Shown: positions 15,822 through 25,220, counted from the stretch's first letter. The stretch is 64,000 nucleotides of DNA from Deltaproteobacteria bacterium (GCA_016709225.1 JADJEE010000012.1:1550001-1614000); one strand, 5' to 3'. A program made the numbers and translations. The notes: generated by a model from the sequence alone, not told the origin.

Positions 15822-17558
15822 TCAGCCGCACGCGGCGAGCACGTCGACGTCCACGTGGTGTGGCGGTGCCCAGGCGTGCGGGCGTCGATCCGGCTCCTCG
15901 AAGCAGAAGCGCTTGGGCTGCAGATCGATCGACCAGTGTCCCTGCGCACCGATGAACGGGATCACGACCTCGTAGCCGCTGCCGTCGTTGGCGGCGACGT
16001 CACGCAGCACGATCGCGTCGCGGCCCACGTCGATCATCTCCACACCCTCGATCTCGGCGGCCCGCGAGATGCCGCGGTCGTCGGGGCCGTTGGCGGCCTG
16101 CGCAACGGCGACGTCGAAGCGCACGTCGTCGCGACCTGCGACGTCGCCGAAGTCGTTCACGTATGTCCACCGCACCGTGACCGAGCCACCGTCGCCACCG
16201 TCGCAGGCGATCTCCACCTCGGGCTCACCGTCGAGTTGCTTGGGGATCGGGCACTCGGTGATCGCCGGGATGCTCGGGCCCTGCGCAGCCTCGAAGCGCT
16301 GACGCCAGGGCTCGACCGGGCCGAACACCGGCGGCATCCAGTTGAAGCCGGGCACCGCGTCGGCGCCCATGAGAGCGCTGAGGTACGGCGCGGCGTACTT
16401 GCTGCCGAGGCTGTCGTGGGCCATGCGCGTGAAGTTCTCGTTGGCCATCGCGTGACAGCCGACCGAGCAGCTCGACTCCTGCGGCTCGAGCAGCAGGCGC
16501 TCGCGGAAGTTCACGCTCCAGCTGTCGGGCTTGGTGCCGGTGCGGGGCTCCACGGTGCCGGCGGCCTCGTTGGCGACGTAGCTCGAGCCCACCGCACGGT
16601 ACTGCCGGATCGCGAGCGCACCGGTGTCGTCGAAGATTTCCTCTTCGGTCCACGCGGTGCGACCGGCGGGCAGCGGGGTCGGCAGCATGGTGCTGTTGGC
16701 CGGCGGGGTCTGCCGGATGTAACGGGCCGACAGCAGGTCGTCGATCTCCACACCAGCGGGGAGCTGCAGCGGATACGCAGGGTTCGACAGCAGCTGCCGC
16801 ATGTAGTTCGGCTGCAACCATGGGGTCAGCACCCACGGGTCGTTGTTGGGATGGCACGACAGGCACGAGCCCGGCATCTCCCGCGGCGGCAGCCACGGTT
16901 CCAGGTCGGCGCCGCTCGACACCTCGCTCGAGAGCCGCGGGAGCTCGTAGGGGGCGTCGGGGTCGGGGTTGCGGCCGAAGAAGAAGCACATCTCGCCGGT
17001 CTGCTGATTGGCGCCGATCAGACCATTGCCGATGAATCGATCGTAGCCGACATTGTCGTGATCGACGCCGCGGCACAGGCCGACCCACTGCACATTGGGA
17101 TTGGCGGGATCCTCGTACTGCACCAGCGTCGAGCCCACCGTGCAGGGAAAGTCGCCACCGATGCTGGGGAAGTCGCACGACTGGTCGCCGTCCTCGCGCC
17201 GACGTGCGAGGACTTCGTCACTCTCGTGGCCATCGCCGAACCCGAGCGGCAGCCCGCCGACCAGCACCGGAATCCGCGTGACGTGGGTGCCGGGCGCCGG
17301 GCTCGCGGGGTCGCACGAGATCTCGGGGATCGGGCCCAGCACCGCCTCGCACTGCGCGACGTAGGCCGCGAGGTCGTTGCCATCGTCGATCGGCGCCGGT
17401 TGATCGCGCAGGTAGACCGGCGCCCCCATGGGACCCGGCACCAGCTCGGCATCGCAGCCGAGCGCGAGGGCCAGCGGCGCGTAGTAGACGGATACGCGGC
17501 GAAGGCCACGCGAGGAAGGGGTGCGACGGGTGCACCCATGGTCGATTCGACCGGTCAT
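15822..17558 (-). CDS. Cytochrome c-like haem lipoprotein
   Basis: A 578-aa exported protein. The ATG at 17558 gives a signal peptide ending at LALGC and is preceded by a GGAG site about 11 nt upstream. The large domain carries one canonical haem site, CLSCH (232-236, followed by PNNDPW). A CX3CH site, CSVGCH (364-369, followed by AMANENFTR), resembles motifs in large bacterial cytochromes. Several aromatic/Pro-rich segments and a C-terminal beta-rich domain (about 450-578) follow. It converges on the Ser/Thr kinase gene with 7 bp between stops. Function unknown; an electron-transfer or peroxidase-like role is plausible. Confidence 0.7.
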   Translation of the reverse strand: MTGRIDHGCTRRTPSSRGLRRVSVYYAPLALALGCDAELVPGPMGAPVYLRDQPAPIDDGNDLAAYVAQCEAVLGPIPEISCDPASPAPGTHVTRIPVLVGGLPLGFGDGHESDEVLARRREDGDQSCDFPSIGGDFPCTVGSTLVQYEDPANPNVQWVGLCRGVDHDNVGYDRFIGNGLIGANQQTGEMCFFFGRNPDPDAPYELPRLSSEVSSGADLEPWLPPREMPGSCLSCHPNNDPWVLTPWLQPNYMRQLLSNPAYPLQLPAGVEIDDLLSARYIRQTPPANSTMLPTPLPAGRTAWTEEEIFDDTGALAIRQYRAVGSSYVANEAAGTVEPRTGTKPDSWSVNFRERLLLEPQESSCSVGCHAMANENFTRMAHDSLGSKYAAPYLSALMGADAVPGFNWMPPVFGPVEPWRQRFEAAQGPSIPAITECPIPKQLDGEPEVEIACDGGDGGSVTVRWTYVNDFGDVAGRDDVRFDVAVAQAANGPDDRGISRAAEIEGVEMIDVGRDAIVLRDVAANDGSGYEVVIPFIGAQGHWSIDLQPKRFCFEEPDRRPHAWAPPHHVDVDVLAACG

Positions 17559-17906
17559 CTTGGAAGGAACTCCTACGACCACCGCGGATGTGCAGTGGGA
17601 ATGGTCCCTCTGTGGAGTCGCGCCTCGATCACGGCTCTGCCGTTGTCGGACGCCCACGGCACTGGTGCGGCCCCGAGCGGGGCACGTCGGCCGAGCGGCC
17701 GACGCAACGTCAGCCCCGCTCACACGCCGTGGCCCATCGTTCCAAGCCCGGCTACGGCCATCGCGGCCCGAAGCGTGGGCCCAGGGCCCGCGCGAAGCAG
17801 CGTCCTCATTTCGCACGCCCACGCCGACGAATGCTCGATCGGCCACCGACGATCGGTGCGCCGCCGGCCCCCGCAGGAGCCGGCCTCGACGCACGCGCCG
17901 CCGCGA
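17559..17906. other. 348-bp intergenic region
   Basis: The region lies between two minus-strand lipoprotein genes. No convincing gene, RNA gene or strong repeat is seen. The part next to 17558 holds the GGAG ribosome-binding site of the downstream gene. The rest presumably holds its promoter, but no clear TAnnnT box stands at the usual distance. Confidence 0.4.
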
Positions 17907-18737
17907 CTACGGCCACACGAAGGTGACGTTGCGCTCCTTGGCGCGGTCGGCCTCGCTGGTGCCCTGGGCCTCGAGGTCGCCCTTGGCCACCACCTGCAGC
18001 AGGTTCTCCGGCGCGCCGTTGTTGATGAGCATGTCCTTCACCGACTTGCCGCGACGCTCGGTCAGCAGGATGTTGTACTCCTCGGTGCCGACGTTGTCGG
18101 CGTGCGCCTCGAGGATGACGTTGCGCCCCTGCTCCGCGATGCAGGTCGCGAGCGCCTTGAGGTCGGCGCCCTGCTTGTCGCCGACGGTGTCGGAGTCGAA
18201 GCCGAAGTAGACGGCATCGAGGCCACAGGGCCCACCGACGTCACCGCCGCTGCCACCGGGGCCCGAGAACACGCAGGTGCCACCGTCGCAGATCTCGTCC
18301 ATCTTGCACTGGTCGTCGGTCTGGCACTGGCCGGTGTTCGAGCAGCGACCCGTGTCGAGGTTGCAGGTCGACGGCGAGCACTGGATGTCGTCGGTGCACT
18401 GGGCGCACTTGCCCTCGGTGCAGGCCCAGCCACCCGTGCAGTCGGGCTGCGAGGTGCACGGATCGCCGATTTCACCGCCGCCGGCGCCACCCTCGGTGAT
18501 GAGCGCGGGATCCTGACAGCGGAACTCGTGACACACGAAGCCGTTGCCCTTGCCGACGCAGTCGGCATCGGTCGCGCAGTTCTGGCACGAGCCATCGACG
18601 CACTTCTCGCCGAGGTCGACCTTGCAGTGCTTGTCCTTCTTGCACTTCGGGTACTCGGGCTTCTTGCACGCACCCACGGCGGTCGTGAGGAGCAGGGCAC
18701 CAAACATGGGGATCAGGGAGCGGAGCGCGGTCGACAT
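17907..18737 (-). CDS. OmpA-family lipoprotein with Cys-rich N-terminal region
   Basis: A 276-aa predicted lipoprotein. The signal peptide ends at TAVGAC (Cys24), followed by a Lys/Cys-rich stretch (CKKPEYPKCKKDKHCK) and repeated Cys pairs to about residue 150. The C-terminal 110 residues form an OmpA/Pal domain: VYFGFDSDTV, ILEAHADNVGTEEYN and LLTERRGKSVKDML. The Asp and Arg expected to bind diaminopimelate of peptidoglycan are present (DNVGT; ERR). It probably links the outer membrane to the cell wall. A GAGGAACG site precedes the ATG, so this gene looks leadered. Confidence 0.85.
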   Translation of the reverse strand: MSTALRSLIPMFGALLLTTAVGACKKPEYPKCKKDKHCKVDLGEKCVDGSCQNCATDADCVGKGNGFVCHEFRCQDPALITEGGAGGGEIGDPCTSQPDCTGGWACTEGKCAQCTDDIQCSPSTCNLDTGRCSNTGQCQTDDQCKMDEICDGGTCVFSGPGGSGGDVGGPCGLDAVYFGFDSDTVGDKQGADLKALATCIAEQGRNVILEAHADNVGTEEYNILLTERRGKSVKDMLINNGAPENLLQVVAKGDLEAQGTSEADRAKERNVTFVWP

Positions 18738-18907
18738 GCTGGATCGTTCCTCGCCGAGCCGCATCGAGCGCGGCTTGGGTCGGGGGGAGTGTCGCGGGGG
18801 ACCGTGCAAGGCGCAAGGCCCAAACGCCTGCCAGCCCGCGCGCTGCCGCACGGTTGTCGCGAAATCCCGGTGCGCTGGCTTGCGCCCCGACGGGCGTCGG
18901 CGCAGGC

Positions 18908-18913
18908 TAGCTC
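18908..18913 (+). promoter_or_regulatory. Imperfect -10-like TAGCTC box
   Basis: GGCTAGCTC lies 7 nt before the ATG of the ABC1 kinase gene. It lacks the final T of TAnnnT, but the position matches other boxes in the window. Confidence 0.3.
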
Positions 18914-18920
18914 GCCATCG

Positions 18921-20222
18921 ATGAACGATCGCCCCGTCACCAAGGGTCGCCGACTGCTGCGACTCGCGAGCATGACGGCACAGGTCGCGGGTGGCTACGC
19001 GAAGTCCCGCATCAAGGCGGTGTTCCAGTCCGACGCCGACGCCGAACGCGACCGGGCGCAGACCCACGCGCGCTCGGGCGAACTCATCGCCAAGACCCTC
19101 GGTGAGCTCAAGGGTGCCGTGATGAAGGTGGGGCAGATGGCCTCGATCGCGAAGGACATCCTGCCCCGCGAGCTCGCCGAGGCGCTCGCGACCCTGCAGC
19201 GCGAGGCGCCGCCGATGCCCTTCGACGTCATCGAGGAGCAGATCGAGCGCGAGCTGGGTCAGTCACCCCACGCGCTGTTCCAGCGCTTCGATCGCACGCC
19301 GTTCGCGGCCGCATCGATCGGCCAGGTGCATCGCGCGACCACCGACGACGGCCGTGAGGTGGTCGTGAAGGTGCAGTACCCCGGCGTCGACGAGGCGGTC
19401 GACTCCGACCTCGCGCACCTGCGGCTCGCGCTGCGTGCCAGCGGCCTGCTGAAGATCGAGCGCAAGGCCCTCGACGCGCTGTTCGACGAGATTCGCCGCG
19501 GCCTGCACGAAGAGCTCGACTACTGCAACGAGGCCGACAACGTCCGCTTCTTCCGCGAGCACTACCGCGACAACCCCGATGTCGTGGTGCCGGAGGTCAT
19601 CGGCGAGCGCAGCTCGCAGCGCGTGCTCACACTCGGCTTCGAGCCCGGCGATCACGTCGATCAGACCGACGAGTACCCGCAGGAGCTCCGCGATCGCCTG
19701 GGCGCGCTGCTGTTCCGCACCGTCTGCGAGCAGATCTTCTCGCTGCAGACGATCCACGCCGATCCAAACCCGGCCAACTTCGCCTTCCGCAGCGATGGTC
19801 GACTGGTGTTCTACGACTTCGGCTGTGTGAAGCGGCTGCAGCCCGAGATCGTCGCGGCCTACAAGGCGACCGTGCTCGCGGGGCTGGGCGAGGACTACGA
19901 CGGCGTCGAGGCCGGCCTGCTGCGGCTGGGCGCGCGCAACCCCGCGATGCCGGCGGTGCCGGCCAGCTACTACAAGATGTGGCGCGACATCTTCGCGCGA
20001 CCGTTCGTCGGCGACGACCCCTTCGACTACGCCGCCGCGAACATGCACCGCGACGCGCTCGAGCACGTGCCCGGCTTCCTCGCGAAGTGGGTGTCGTCGT
20101 TCCAGCCGCCTGCGGAGCTGGTGTTCCTGGATCGCGTGGTGGTCGGCCACTACGGGACCATGCGCAGGCTCGGCGCCCGCGGGGCCTTCGGACCGCTGCT
20201 GCGCCCGTTCCTGGGGCCGTGA
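18921..20222 (+). CDS. ABC1/UbiB-family atypical kinase
   Basis: A 433-aa protein of the ABC1/ADCK/UbiB family. Visible family signatures are the KxGQ motif (MKVGQMASI), the Ala-rich nucleotide loop (AAASIGQVHRA) that replaces the usual Gly loop, the catalytic segment HADPNPANF and the DFG-like YDFGCVK. Family members are ATPases linked to ubiquinone biosynthesis and lipid homeostasis. No C-terminal membrane anchor is obvious, unlike E. coli UbiB, and no ubiquinone genes are adjacent, so I do not assign ubiB. It is a single gene with a promoter-like box 7 nt upstream. Confidence 0.88.
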   Translation: MNDRPVTKGRRLLRLASMTAQVAGGYAKSRIKAVFQSDADAERDRAQTHARSGELIAKTLGELKGAVMKVGQMASIAKDILPRELAEALATLQREAPPMPFDVIEEQIERELGQSPHALFQRFDRTPFAAASIGQVHRATTDDGREVVVKVQYPGVDEAVDSDLAHLRLALRASGLLKIERKALDALFDEIRRGLHEELDYCNEADNVRFFREHYRDNPDVVVPEVIGERSSQRVLTLGFEPGDHVDQTDEYPQELRDRLGALLFRTVCEQIFSLQTIHADPNPANFAFRSDGRLVFYDFGCVKRLQPEIVAAYKATVLAGLGEDYDGVEAGLLRLGARNPAMPAVPASYYKMWRDIFARPFVGDDPFDYAAANMHRDALEHVPGFLAKWVSSFQPPAELVFLDRVVVGHYGTMRRLGARGAFGPLLRPFLGP

Positions 20223-20260
20223 GCGCGGACACCCGTGGCATCGCGCGCCCGCGCGGGCGA

Positions 20261-20545
20261 TCAACCGTGCTCGAACGGGTCGCAGCCGGTGATCACGAGA
20301 TCGACATCGAGGGCCGCGAGGCGCTCGGTCGCCGCCAACAGCACCCGGCGCGCGCCCTCGGTCATCACGCGTAGACCCGAACCGTCGAGCTCGATGCGCT
20401 GCGGCTGCGACGGCAGGATTTCGCGGATCGCGTCGAGCACCCGGGGCACCGCGTGCAAGCGCAGCTCGGAACCGAGCGCCACGCGCGGCGCGGCATGGGT
20501 GACGGCGGCGTGGCGAATGACACGCGCGAGCTGGGTATGGGCCAT
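20261..20545 (-). CDS. Small STAS-like protein
   Basis: A 94-aa soluble protein. The pattern LRLHAVPRVLDAIREILP, then RIELDGSGLRVMTEGARRVLLAA and LDVDLVITGCDP, follows the beta-alpha layout of STAS domains. These include anti-sigma factor antagonists and MlaB-like proteins. The phosphorylatable Ser of SpoIIAA-type proteins would fall near DGSGLR, though alignment is needed. It is divergent from the repeat-rich TPR gene. The match is by eye and the role unknown. Confidence 0.5.
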   Translation of the reverse strand: MAHTQLARVIRHAAVTHAAPRVALGSELRLHAVPRVLDAIREILPSQPQRIELDGSGLRVMTEGARRVLLAATERLAALDVDLVITGCDPFEHG

Positions 20546-20672
20546 TGCGAGCGGGACATCGGCCTAAAGCGGAATGTCTTGAACGCCGAGCGGCCCGCTG
20601 CATCGACGGCGTCGCGGCCCGTCGGCACGGGCACGAGGACGCGACCATCGTCACGATCGTCCGAGAAAACGT

Positions 20673-20697
20673 CCGTGGGCACTGGTGGAACCCACGG
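20673..20697. promoter_or_regulatory. Inverted repeat between divergent genes
   Basis: CCGTGGG (20673-20679) and CCCACGG (20691-20697) are exact reverse complements with an 11-bp spacer. They lie 24 bp upstream of the TPR gene start at 20722 and between it and the divergent STAS-like gene. Candidate operator. Confidence 0.35.
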
Positions 20698-20721
20698 GAA
20701 TCGGGGTCCAATGATGCTGTC

Positions 20722-22797
20722 GTGACGCCTCCCACCAGTCGGCCCCTCGCACGTGCATCGGAACACCTCGCCGGCGGACGCTTCGCAGAGGCGGCGGGTG
20801 CCTTCAAGGCGGTGCTGCAGATCGACCCCGACGAGCCCCAGGCCCACGTCGGGCTCGGCCACTGTGCGCGCGCGCGCGGGCGCGGTGCCGAGGCGTTCGC
20901 CCACTTCGTGCGCGCGGCCGAGATCCATCGCGAGCGCGAGGAGAACGACGACGCGCTCGGCTGCTATGCGCAGGCGGTCGCTGCCGATCCTTCGCAGCTC
21001 GACGTGCACGTCGACATCGCAGCGATCGAGGCCGAGGTCGGCCAGCTCGACGCCGCGCGACAGCGCCTCGAAGGCCTCGCCGAGAACTACCTCGCGCGCG
21101 GCCGCTCCGACGACGCGGTCGCGATCCTCGAGTTCGTGAACCAGTGGGACGACGACGCCGGTGACGAGGTCGAGGTCGAGATCGACGCGGTACCCGAGCC
21201 GGTGGCAGCGTCGCACTCCGGCATCATCGCGCCGCCGATCGGCGTGCAGGTGCTGCCCGAGATGGCCGCCGTCGAGCTGCCGGTGCGCGACACCGAGGGC
21301 ACGATGGTCATCCAGACCTTCCTGCTCACGCCGGAGGGGCGACCGTTCATCCCGGGCATGTTCGAGCCCGAGCCGGCACCACGCCGCGACACCGCCGTGC
21401 CCACGGCTGCACCACGTCGCGACACCGCCGTGCCCACGGCTGCACCACGTCGCGACACCGCCGTGCCCACGGCTGCACCACGTCGCGACACCGCCGTGCC
21501 CACGGCTGCACCACGTCGCGACACCGCCGTGCCCACGGCTGCACCACGCAGCGGCACCGCGGCCCTGACGCTGGCCCCCCGCGAGACCGCCGACGACGCG
21601 TCGGAGGCCGCCGCGTTCGAGACCGAGATCGACATCGATGCCACCGGCTCGCGTCGCGCACCGCGACGCGCGGCGCCGCAACTGGCATCGCTGGACGAGC
21701 TCGACGATGTCGTGCTGCCGCCGGGATTCGAAGACAACGAGCCCGCCGACGAGCGCGAGGCCACGACCATGCGCCCGATCCCCACCGCCGCGATGCCGCA
21801 ACCGGTCGCCGCGGCCGCACGATCCGCGGCGCCCCCATCGGTCGACGCCGCCGGGCGCACGCTCGCGGAGCGACTCCGCAGCACGCGAGCCCGCACGGCC
21901 GCCACACCCGCGAAGCCCGCCGCAGCAGCGAGACCCACGGCTGCGACTTCGAAGCCCACCGCGGCAACCTCGAAGCCCGCCGCAGCGACCAAGCCCGCCG
22001 CCGCAGCGACCAAGCCCGCCGCAGCCGCAACCAAGCCCGCCGTCGCAAGCTCGAAGCCCGCCGCAGCGAAGCCCGCCGCCGCAGCGAAGCCCGCCGCCGC
22101 AACCTCGAAGCCCGCCGCAGCGAAGCCCGCCGCAGCAGCGAGCAGGCCCGTCACCACCGGTCGGTCGAACGCCGCGGGCAAGCCCGCGTCGGCGACGTCG
22201 GCTCCGCGCCACGCGACGACGGCGGCGAGCCGACCGACGACGCGCACCCCCGCGGGTCCCACGGCGGCGCATTCGACCACCGCGGCGATCCCCGCTGCGC
22301 GCGGCGGTGCGATCGCCCGCCCTTCGACCTCCGCGCCCGCGCGTCCGACCGGCGGCACGCGTCCGGCCACGCCGTCGCCGGGGGCTCCGCGAGCGAGCGC
22401 CAGCGCCAATGCACCGGCGCGCCCATCGGCGAGCACGCGCCCGACCCCGACCACCCCGACCACGACGGCAAGCCCGAAGGCCGCGCCTGCACGACCCGCC
22501 GGCAAGCCCGCGGCGTCGCCACGGGCGACCACACCGACGGCGCGCGCTGGCACCGGCGCGGGTGCACCCACGCGTGGCAAGCCGCAGCCGACCGAAGGCG
22601 ACACCATCCGCTCGGCGCCGCCGATTCCTCCGCCGGGCTATCGTGCGGATCAGGTCGTCGTCATGCGTCCTCGCGGCACCGCGCCCGGCGTCCCCGCTGC
22701 GGTCACGCCCAGCGCGACCCTACCCATGGTGATCCCGGCACCAGGCCGCGACGACATCGACGATCAGCACACGGTGCTCTACCGCGGCGACGGCTGA
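20722..22797 (+). CDS. TPR protein with 11-residue tandem repeats and Ala/Lys/Pro-rich tail
   Basis: A 691-aa protein, GTG start at 20722. Residues about 5-135 form TPR-like helices (ASEHLAGGRFAEAAGAFKAVLQIDPDEPQAHVGLGH and two further units). A middle acidic part contains FLLTPEGRPFIPGMFEPE. Five perfect copies of APRRDTAVPTA and one decayed copy follow, then a long low-complexity region dominated by KPAAA, SKP and TKP steps that resembles histone H1-like or adhesive tails. There is no signal peptide or membrane segment. The basic tail might bind nucleic acid or act as a flexible linker. Function unknown. Confidence 0.7.
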   Translation: MTPPTSRPLARASEHLAGGRFAEAAGAFKAVLQIDPDEPQAHVGLGHCARARGRGAEAFAHFVRAAEIHREREENDDALGCYAQAVAADPSQLDVHVDIAAIEAEVGQLDAARQRLEGLAENYLARGRSDDAVAILEFVNQWDDDAGDEVEVEIDAVPEPVAASHSGIIAPPIGVQVLPEMAAVELPVRDTEGTMVIQTFLLTPEGRPFIPGMFEPEPAPRRDTAVPTAAPRRDTAVPTAAPRRDTAVPTAAPRRDTAVPTAAPRRDTAVPTAAPRSGTAALTLAPRETADDASEAAAFETEIDIDATGSRRAPRRAAPQLASLDELDDVVLPPGFEDNEPADEREATTMRPIPTAAMPQPVAAAARSAAPPSVDAAGRTLAERLRSTRARTAATPAKPAAAARPTAATSKPTAATSKPAAATKPAAAATKPAAAATKPAVASSKPAAAKPAAAAKPAAATSKPAAAKPAAAASRPVTTGRSNAAGKPASATSAPRHATTAASRPTTRTPAGPTAAHSTTAAIPAARGGAIARPSTSAPARPTGGTRPATPSPGAPRASASANAPARPSASTRPTPTTPTTTASPKAAPARPAGKPAASPRATTPTARAGTGAGAPTRGKPQPTEGDTIRSAPPIPPPGYRADQVVVMRPRGTAPGVPAAVTPSATLPMVIPAPGRDDIDDQHTVLYRGDG
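21376..21573 (+). repeat. 33-bp tandem repeat inside the TPR gene
   Basis: Five copies of a 33-bp unit (21376-21540), identical but for one C/T difference, encode APRRDTAVPTA each. A sixth degenerate copy (21541-21573) follows. Near-identity at third positions indicates recent expansion or gene conversion. Confidence 0.9.
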
Positions 22798-22894
22798 CGG
22801 GCAGAAGGCGCTCGCCACGGCCCCTGCGCCCCCGCGGCGTCGCGACTTGCCCCGGCCCAGCCACGAATCTGCGGGGGTCTGGCAGACTGTCGCA

Positions 22895-23401
22895 ATGATG
22901 GGCACCAGAGTGCATCGAAGAGTCGTCGAGTTCGCAGCGGTATGCCTCACACTGGGCGGCTGCGTCGTGGAAGAGCGCGACGATCTCCGCGAGATCGATG
23001 CGTCGGAGCCCCAGCTTCGTTCGCAGGGCGCGGGCGAGCAGGATGATGACGACGGTGGAATCGAGTGCGGGTGTTGGCCCGGTGCGGCCAACCCTCAGCA
23101 GGGCGACGAGTGCAACTACTTCGCTCCCGCCGCCGCGCCGGTGCCATCGCAGCAGCTCGTTCGGGAGAACTGCCATGAGGTCGATCCGCCGTGGTGCGGT
23201 GCGCAATTCGGCTGCGAGTTTCAGGCGTCGGTCTGTACATGCACGATCGATCCCCGCGTCGGCCGGCCCCCAAGCGTTCTCGACGGAGATCCCCCCGCGA
23301 CGGACTACTACCCGGCCGGCTTCTGGCCGGGTATGTGGACGTGCCGGATCGCGCCGGGCACACCGCTGTCGATGAAAAAATGCTCGACCGTCCCGTCGTA
23401 G
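22895..23401 (+). CDS. Small Cys-containing lipoprotein
   Basis: A 168-aa predicted lipoprotein. The double ATG at 22895 gives a signal peptide ending at LTLGGC (Cys19), followed by an acidic region (EQDDDDGG). About ten Cys in the mature part occur in segments such as CGCWPGAANPQQGDECNYF, CTCTIDP and MWTCRIAPG. No family is recognised. GC at third positions is somewhat lower than in neighbours, as in the next minus-strand gene, so this short stretch may be more recently acquired. It converges on the following gene with a 51-bp gap. Confidence 0.65.
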   Translation: MMGTRVHRRVVEFAAVCLTLGGCVVEERDDLREIDASEPQLRSQGAGEQDDDDGGIECGCWPGAANPQQGDECNYFAPAAAPVPSQQLVRENCHEVDPPWCGAQFGCEFQASVCTCTIDPRVGRPPSVLDGDPPATDYYPAGFWPGMWTCRIAPGTPLSMKKCSTVPS

Positions 23402-23452
23402 CGACAACCGGCCGGCGTGCTCGAGCAGCGGCGCCCCGACCTCCCGACGCCG

Positions 23453-24514
23453 TCATTGTCCTTGGCAGCAGAACGTGAACGGTCCCACGGGTTCGATAGC
23501 TCCCGTGGGCTCGGCCGCGTGCGAGACCGGGCAAGTCGTCGACGTCGGTGAGGCGACCGATACCGAGGCGCCCTGGGCAGCCGTGCACGTCTGGTCGCCG
23601 AGTATCGCCGCGGGTGCGCCGCTGCATTCTGACTCCGCGTAGACCTGCAACGCCGCCTGACTACAGTCCTCGGCCTCGAGGCCGCACACGCAGCTCGTGC
23701 AGGCGCGCGTATCCATCACATCGGCCCAGTAGGACCGCCTCTGCGTGTATGCCCCGTCTGGGCACGGGACATCATCGTCGCGATAGATGCACCACTCGGG
23801 TCCAAACCCCGACGGAATCGGCGGCAAACATGACCCGCCGTCGCAGTCGGCGGGCGGCGCTTCGAGCTTGCAGCTGACAATCGTCGCCTCCCATGCAAAG
23901 GCCGGGATGTCGTCGGATTCAGTCCTCTCGCAGCTCCCTACGCCGCCGGCATATTCGATGGCGATCTGAACCATCCCATCGATGGGCAACTCGACACAAG
24001 GCTCGCCCACCGCAATGGGCGCGAACTTTGGCTCCTCCCCGCAATCAGGTGCCGAGCCCAACTCGACCAGGGCGAAGCACCCATCGCTCGGCGCTCCGAG
24101 CTCGCAGCTGCACGTGCACGACGCCGGCCCGGGGTCGACGAACCCGTCGACCAACGTTGGCCCGGCGACGAGCCCATCGCCCGAGCACTGCGGTGGGGTT
24201 TCGCCCGCCAGAACCCGCGCATGCACGATCGGGCCGAGCCACCCGGGAGGGGGCGGAGCCCCGCACGACCCGCCGTTGCACGGTCCGCTGGCGGTTTCGG
24301 AGCTCGAGGTCGCGGGACTCGATCCGCCGTCACCCGCTCCATCCGCGCTCGACTCGTCGGTGGCGCCGATGGACTCCGAGGATCCCGCCGATGCCGCGGA
24401 CGTCGGCCCGACGGACACGTCGGGGCCTCCGCCGCCGCAGGCTGCCATCCAGGGGAGCGCGCAGCACCGAACGGTGAGCCGCAGCGTGCCCCCGCGCATG
24501 AGTCCGATCGTCAC
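23453..24514 (-). CDS. Cys-rich lipoprotein
   Basis: A 353-aa predicted lipoprotein. The GTG at 24514 is favoured because AAGGAAG lies about 9 nt upstream; an ATG at 24499 is also possible. Both give a lipobox at MAAC. A Ser/Gly/Ala/Asp linker of about 60 residues follows, then several Cys-rich modules: CNGGSCGAPPPPGW, CTCSCELG, CDGGSCLPPIPSGF and CTSCVCGLEAEDC, ending at CCQGQ. The paired Cys suggest disulfides in the envelope. It is followed on the opposite strand by another lipoprotein of similar composition. Function unknown. Confidence 0.65.
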   Translation of the reverse strand: MTIGLMRGGTLRLTVRCCALPWMAACGGGGPDVSVGPTSAASAGSSESIGATDESSADGAGDGGSSPATSSSETASGPCNGGSCGAPPPPGWLGPIVHARVLAGETPPQCSGDGLVAGPTLVDGFVDPGPASCTCSCELGAPSDGCFALVELGSAPDCGEEPKFAPIAVGEPCVELPIDGMVQIAIEYAGGVGSCERTESDDIPAFAWEATIVSCKLEAPPADCDGGSCLPPIPSGFGPEWCIYRDDDVPCPDGAYTQRRSYWADVMDTRACTSCVCGLEAEDCSQAALQVYAESECSGAPAAILGDQTCTAAQGASVSVASPTSTTCPVSHAAEPTGAIEPVGPFTFCCQGQ

Positions 24515-24643
24515 GGGGCCACTTCCTTCGTCGCCCACCGATCCGTCACCGCCCGAGCATTCACCGACGGCCGCTACGATCCGCGGCACTTCGGCGAGCG
24601 TCGCCGCCGCCCCGCTGGGCAAGGGGCGGACGATCGCGTGGCG

Positions 24644-25207
24644 TCACGCGCACTCGCACAAGAGGCTGCCGTCGACCGCGAGCGTGCCCTGGCAACCCGG
24701 TGCGGAGCAGAAGCTCCCATCGCACGCGACCTCGGAGTTCGCCAGGCAGTGCGGTGGATCGGGCACGCACGGAATCGGCAGGCAGCACATCTCGGTGTCG
24801 CAGCCGCCCGGGCACTGATCCGCGGGTACTGGCTGCGCGTCGCCGGCACAGGTGGCGCCCGGTCCGAGCGGCTCGCATGCGGGCGCAGGACCGCCGCAGC
24901 ACGGCTGCACGCAGATCTGGCTCGCGTCGCAGGTGAGCTCCCCGCAGCTCTGCGAGCCGCCGCTGTCGGCGGCCGAGGTCTGCGTGCCCGCCTCCGAGCT
25001 GCTGCCGCCATCCGCACCCGAGCCCGTCGTGCCGCCGCCGGTCGCCGTGGCCGACGTCTCGTCGCCCGTGCTCGACGCCGTGCTGCCATGGCCGGCACTC
25101 GAGCTGCCACCCGCTTCGCTTCCACCGGCAGAGTCGCCCGCGTCGTCGCCAGCACACGCCACCACCACCAACGAAATCCACCCGATCCACACACGATCCA
25201 ACTTCAT
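24644..25207 (-). CDS. Small Cys-rich lipoprotein
   Basis: A 187-aa predicted lipoprotein. The ATG at 25207 gives MKLDRVWIGWISL with lipobox VVVAC (Cys18), a Ser/Gly/Ala/Thr linker to about residue 85, and a Cys-rich end (CGELTCDASQIC, QPCCGGPAPAC, CPGGCDTEMCC, LCECA). The start lies only 7 nt after a TGCTACCGT box, so translation probably begins at or within 1-2 nt of the transcript end. A longer frame upstream lacks these features. It is upstream of, and probably co-transcribed with, the Cys-rich lipoprotein at 23453-24514. Function unknown. Confidence 0.7.
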   Translation of the reverse strand: MKLDRVWIGWISLVVVACAGDDAGDSAGGSEAGGSSSAGHGSTASSTGDETSATATGGGTTGSGADGGSSSEAGTQTSAADSGGSQSCGELTCDASQICVQPCCGGPAPACEPLGPGATCAGDAQPVPADQCPGGCDTEMCCLPIPCVPDPPHCLANSEVACDGSFCSAPGCQGTLAVDGSLLCECA

Positions 25208-25214
25208 GCCGGCG

Positions 25215-25220
25215 ACGGTA
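25215..25220 (-). promoter_or_regulatory. Extended -10 (TGCTACCGT), leaderless start
   Basis: Minus-strand TGC-TACCGT ends 7 nt before the ATG at 25207. A normal start site 6-8 nt downstream would coincide with the ATG. Confidence 0.55.

Noticed and set aside
21376..21573. CRISPR-like array
   Set aside because: The 33-bp units are directly adjacent with no spacers and are in frame within a gene.
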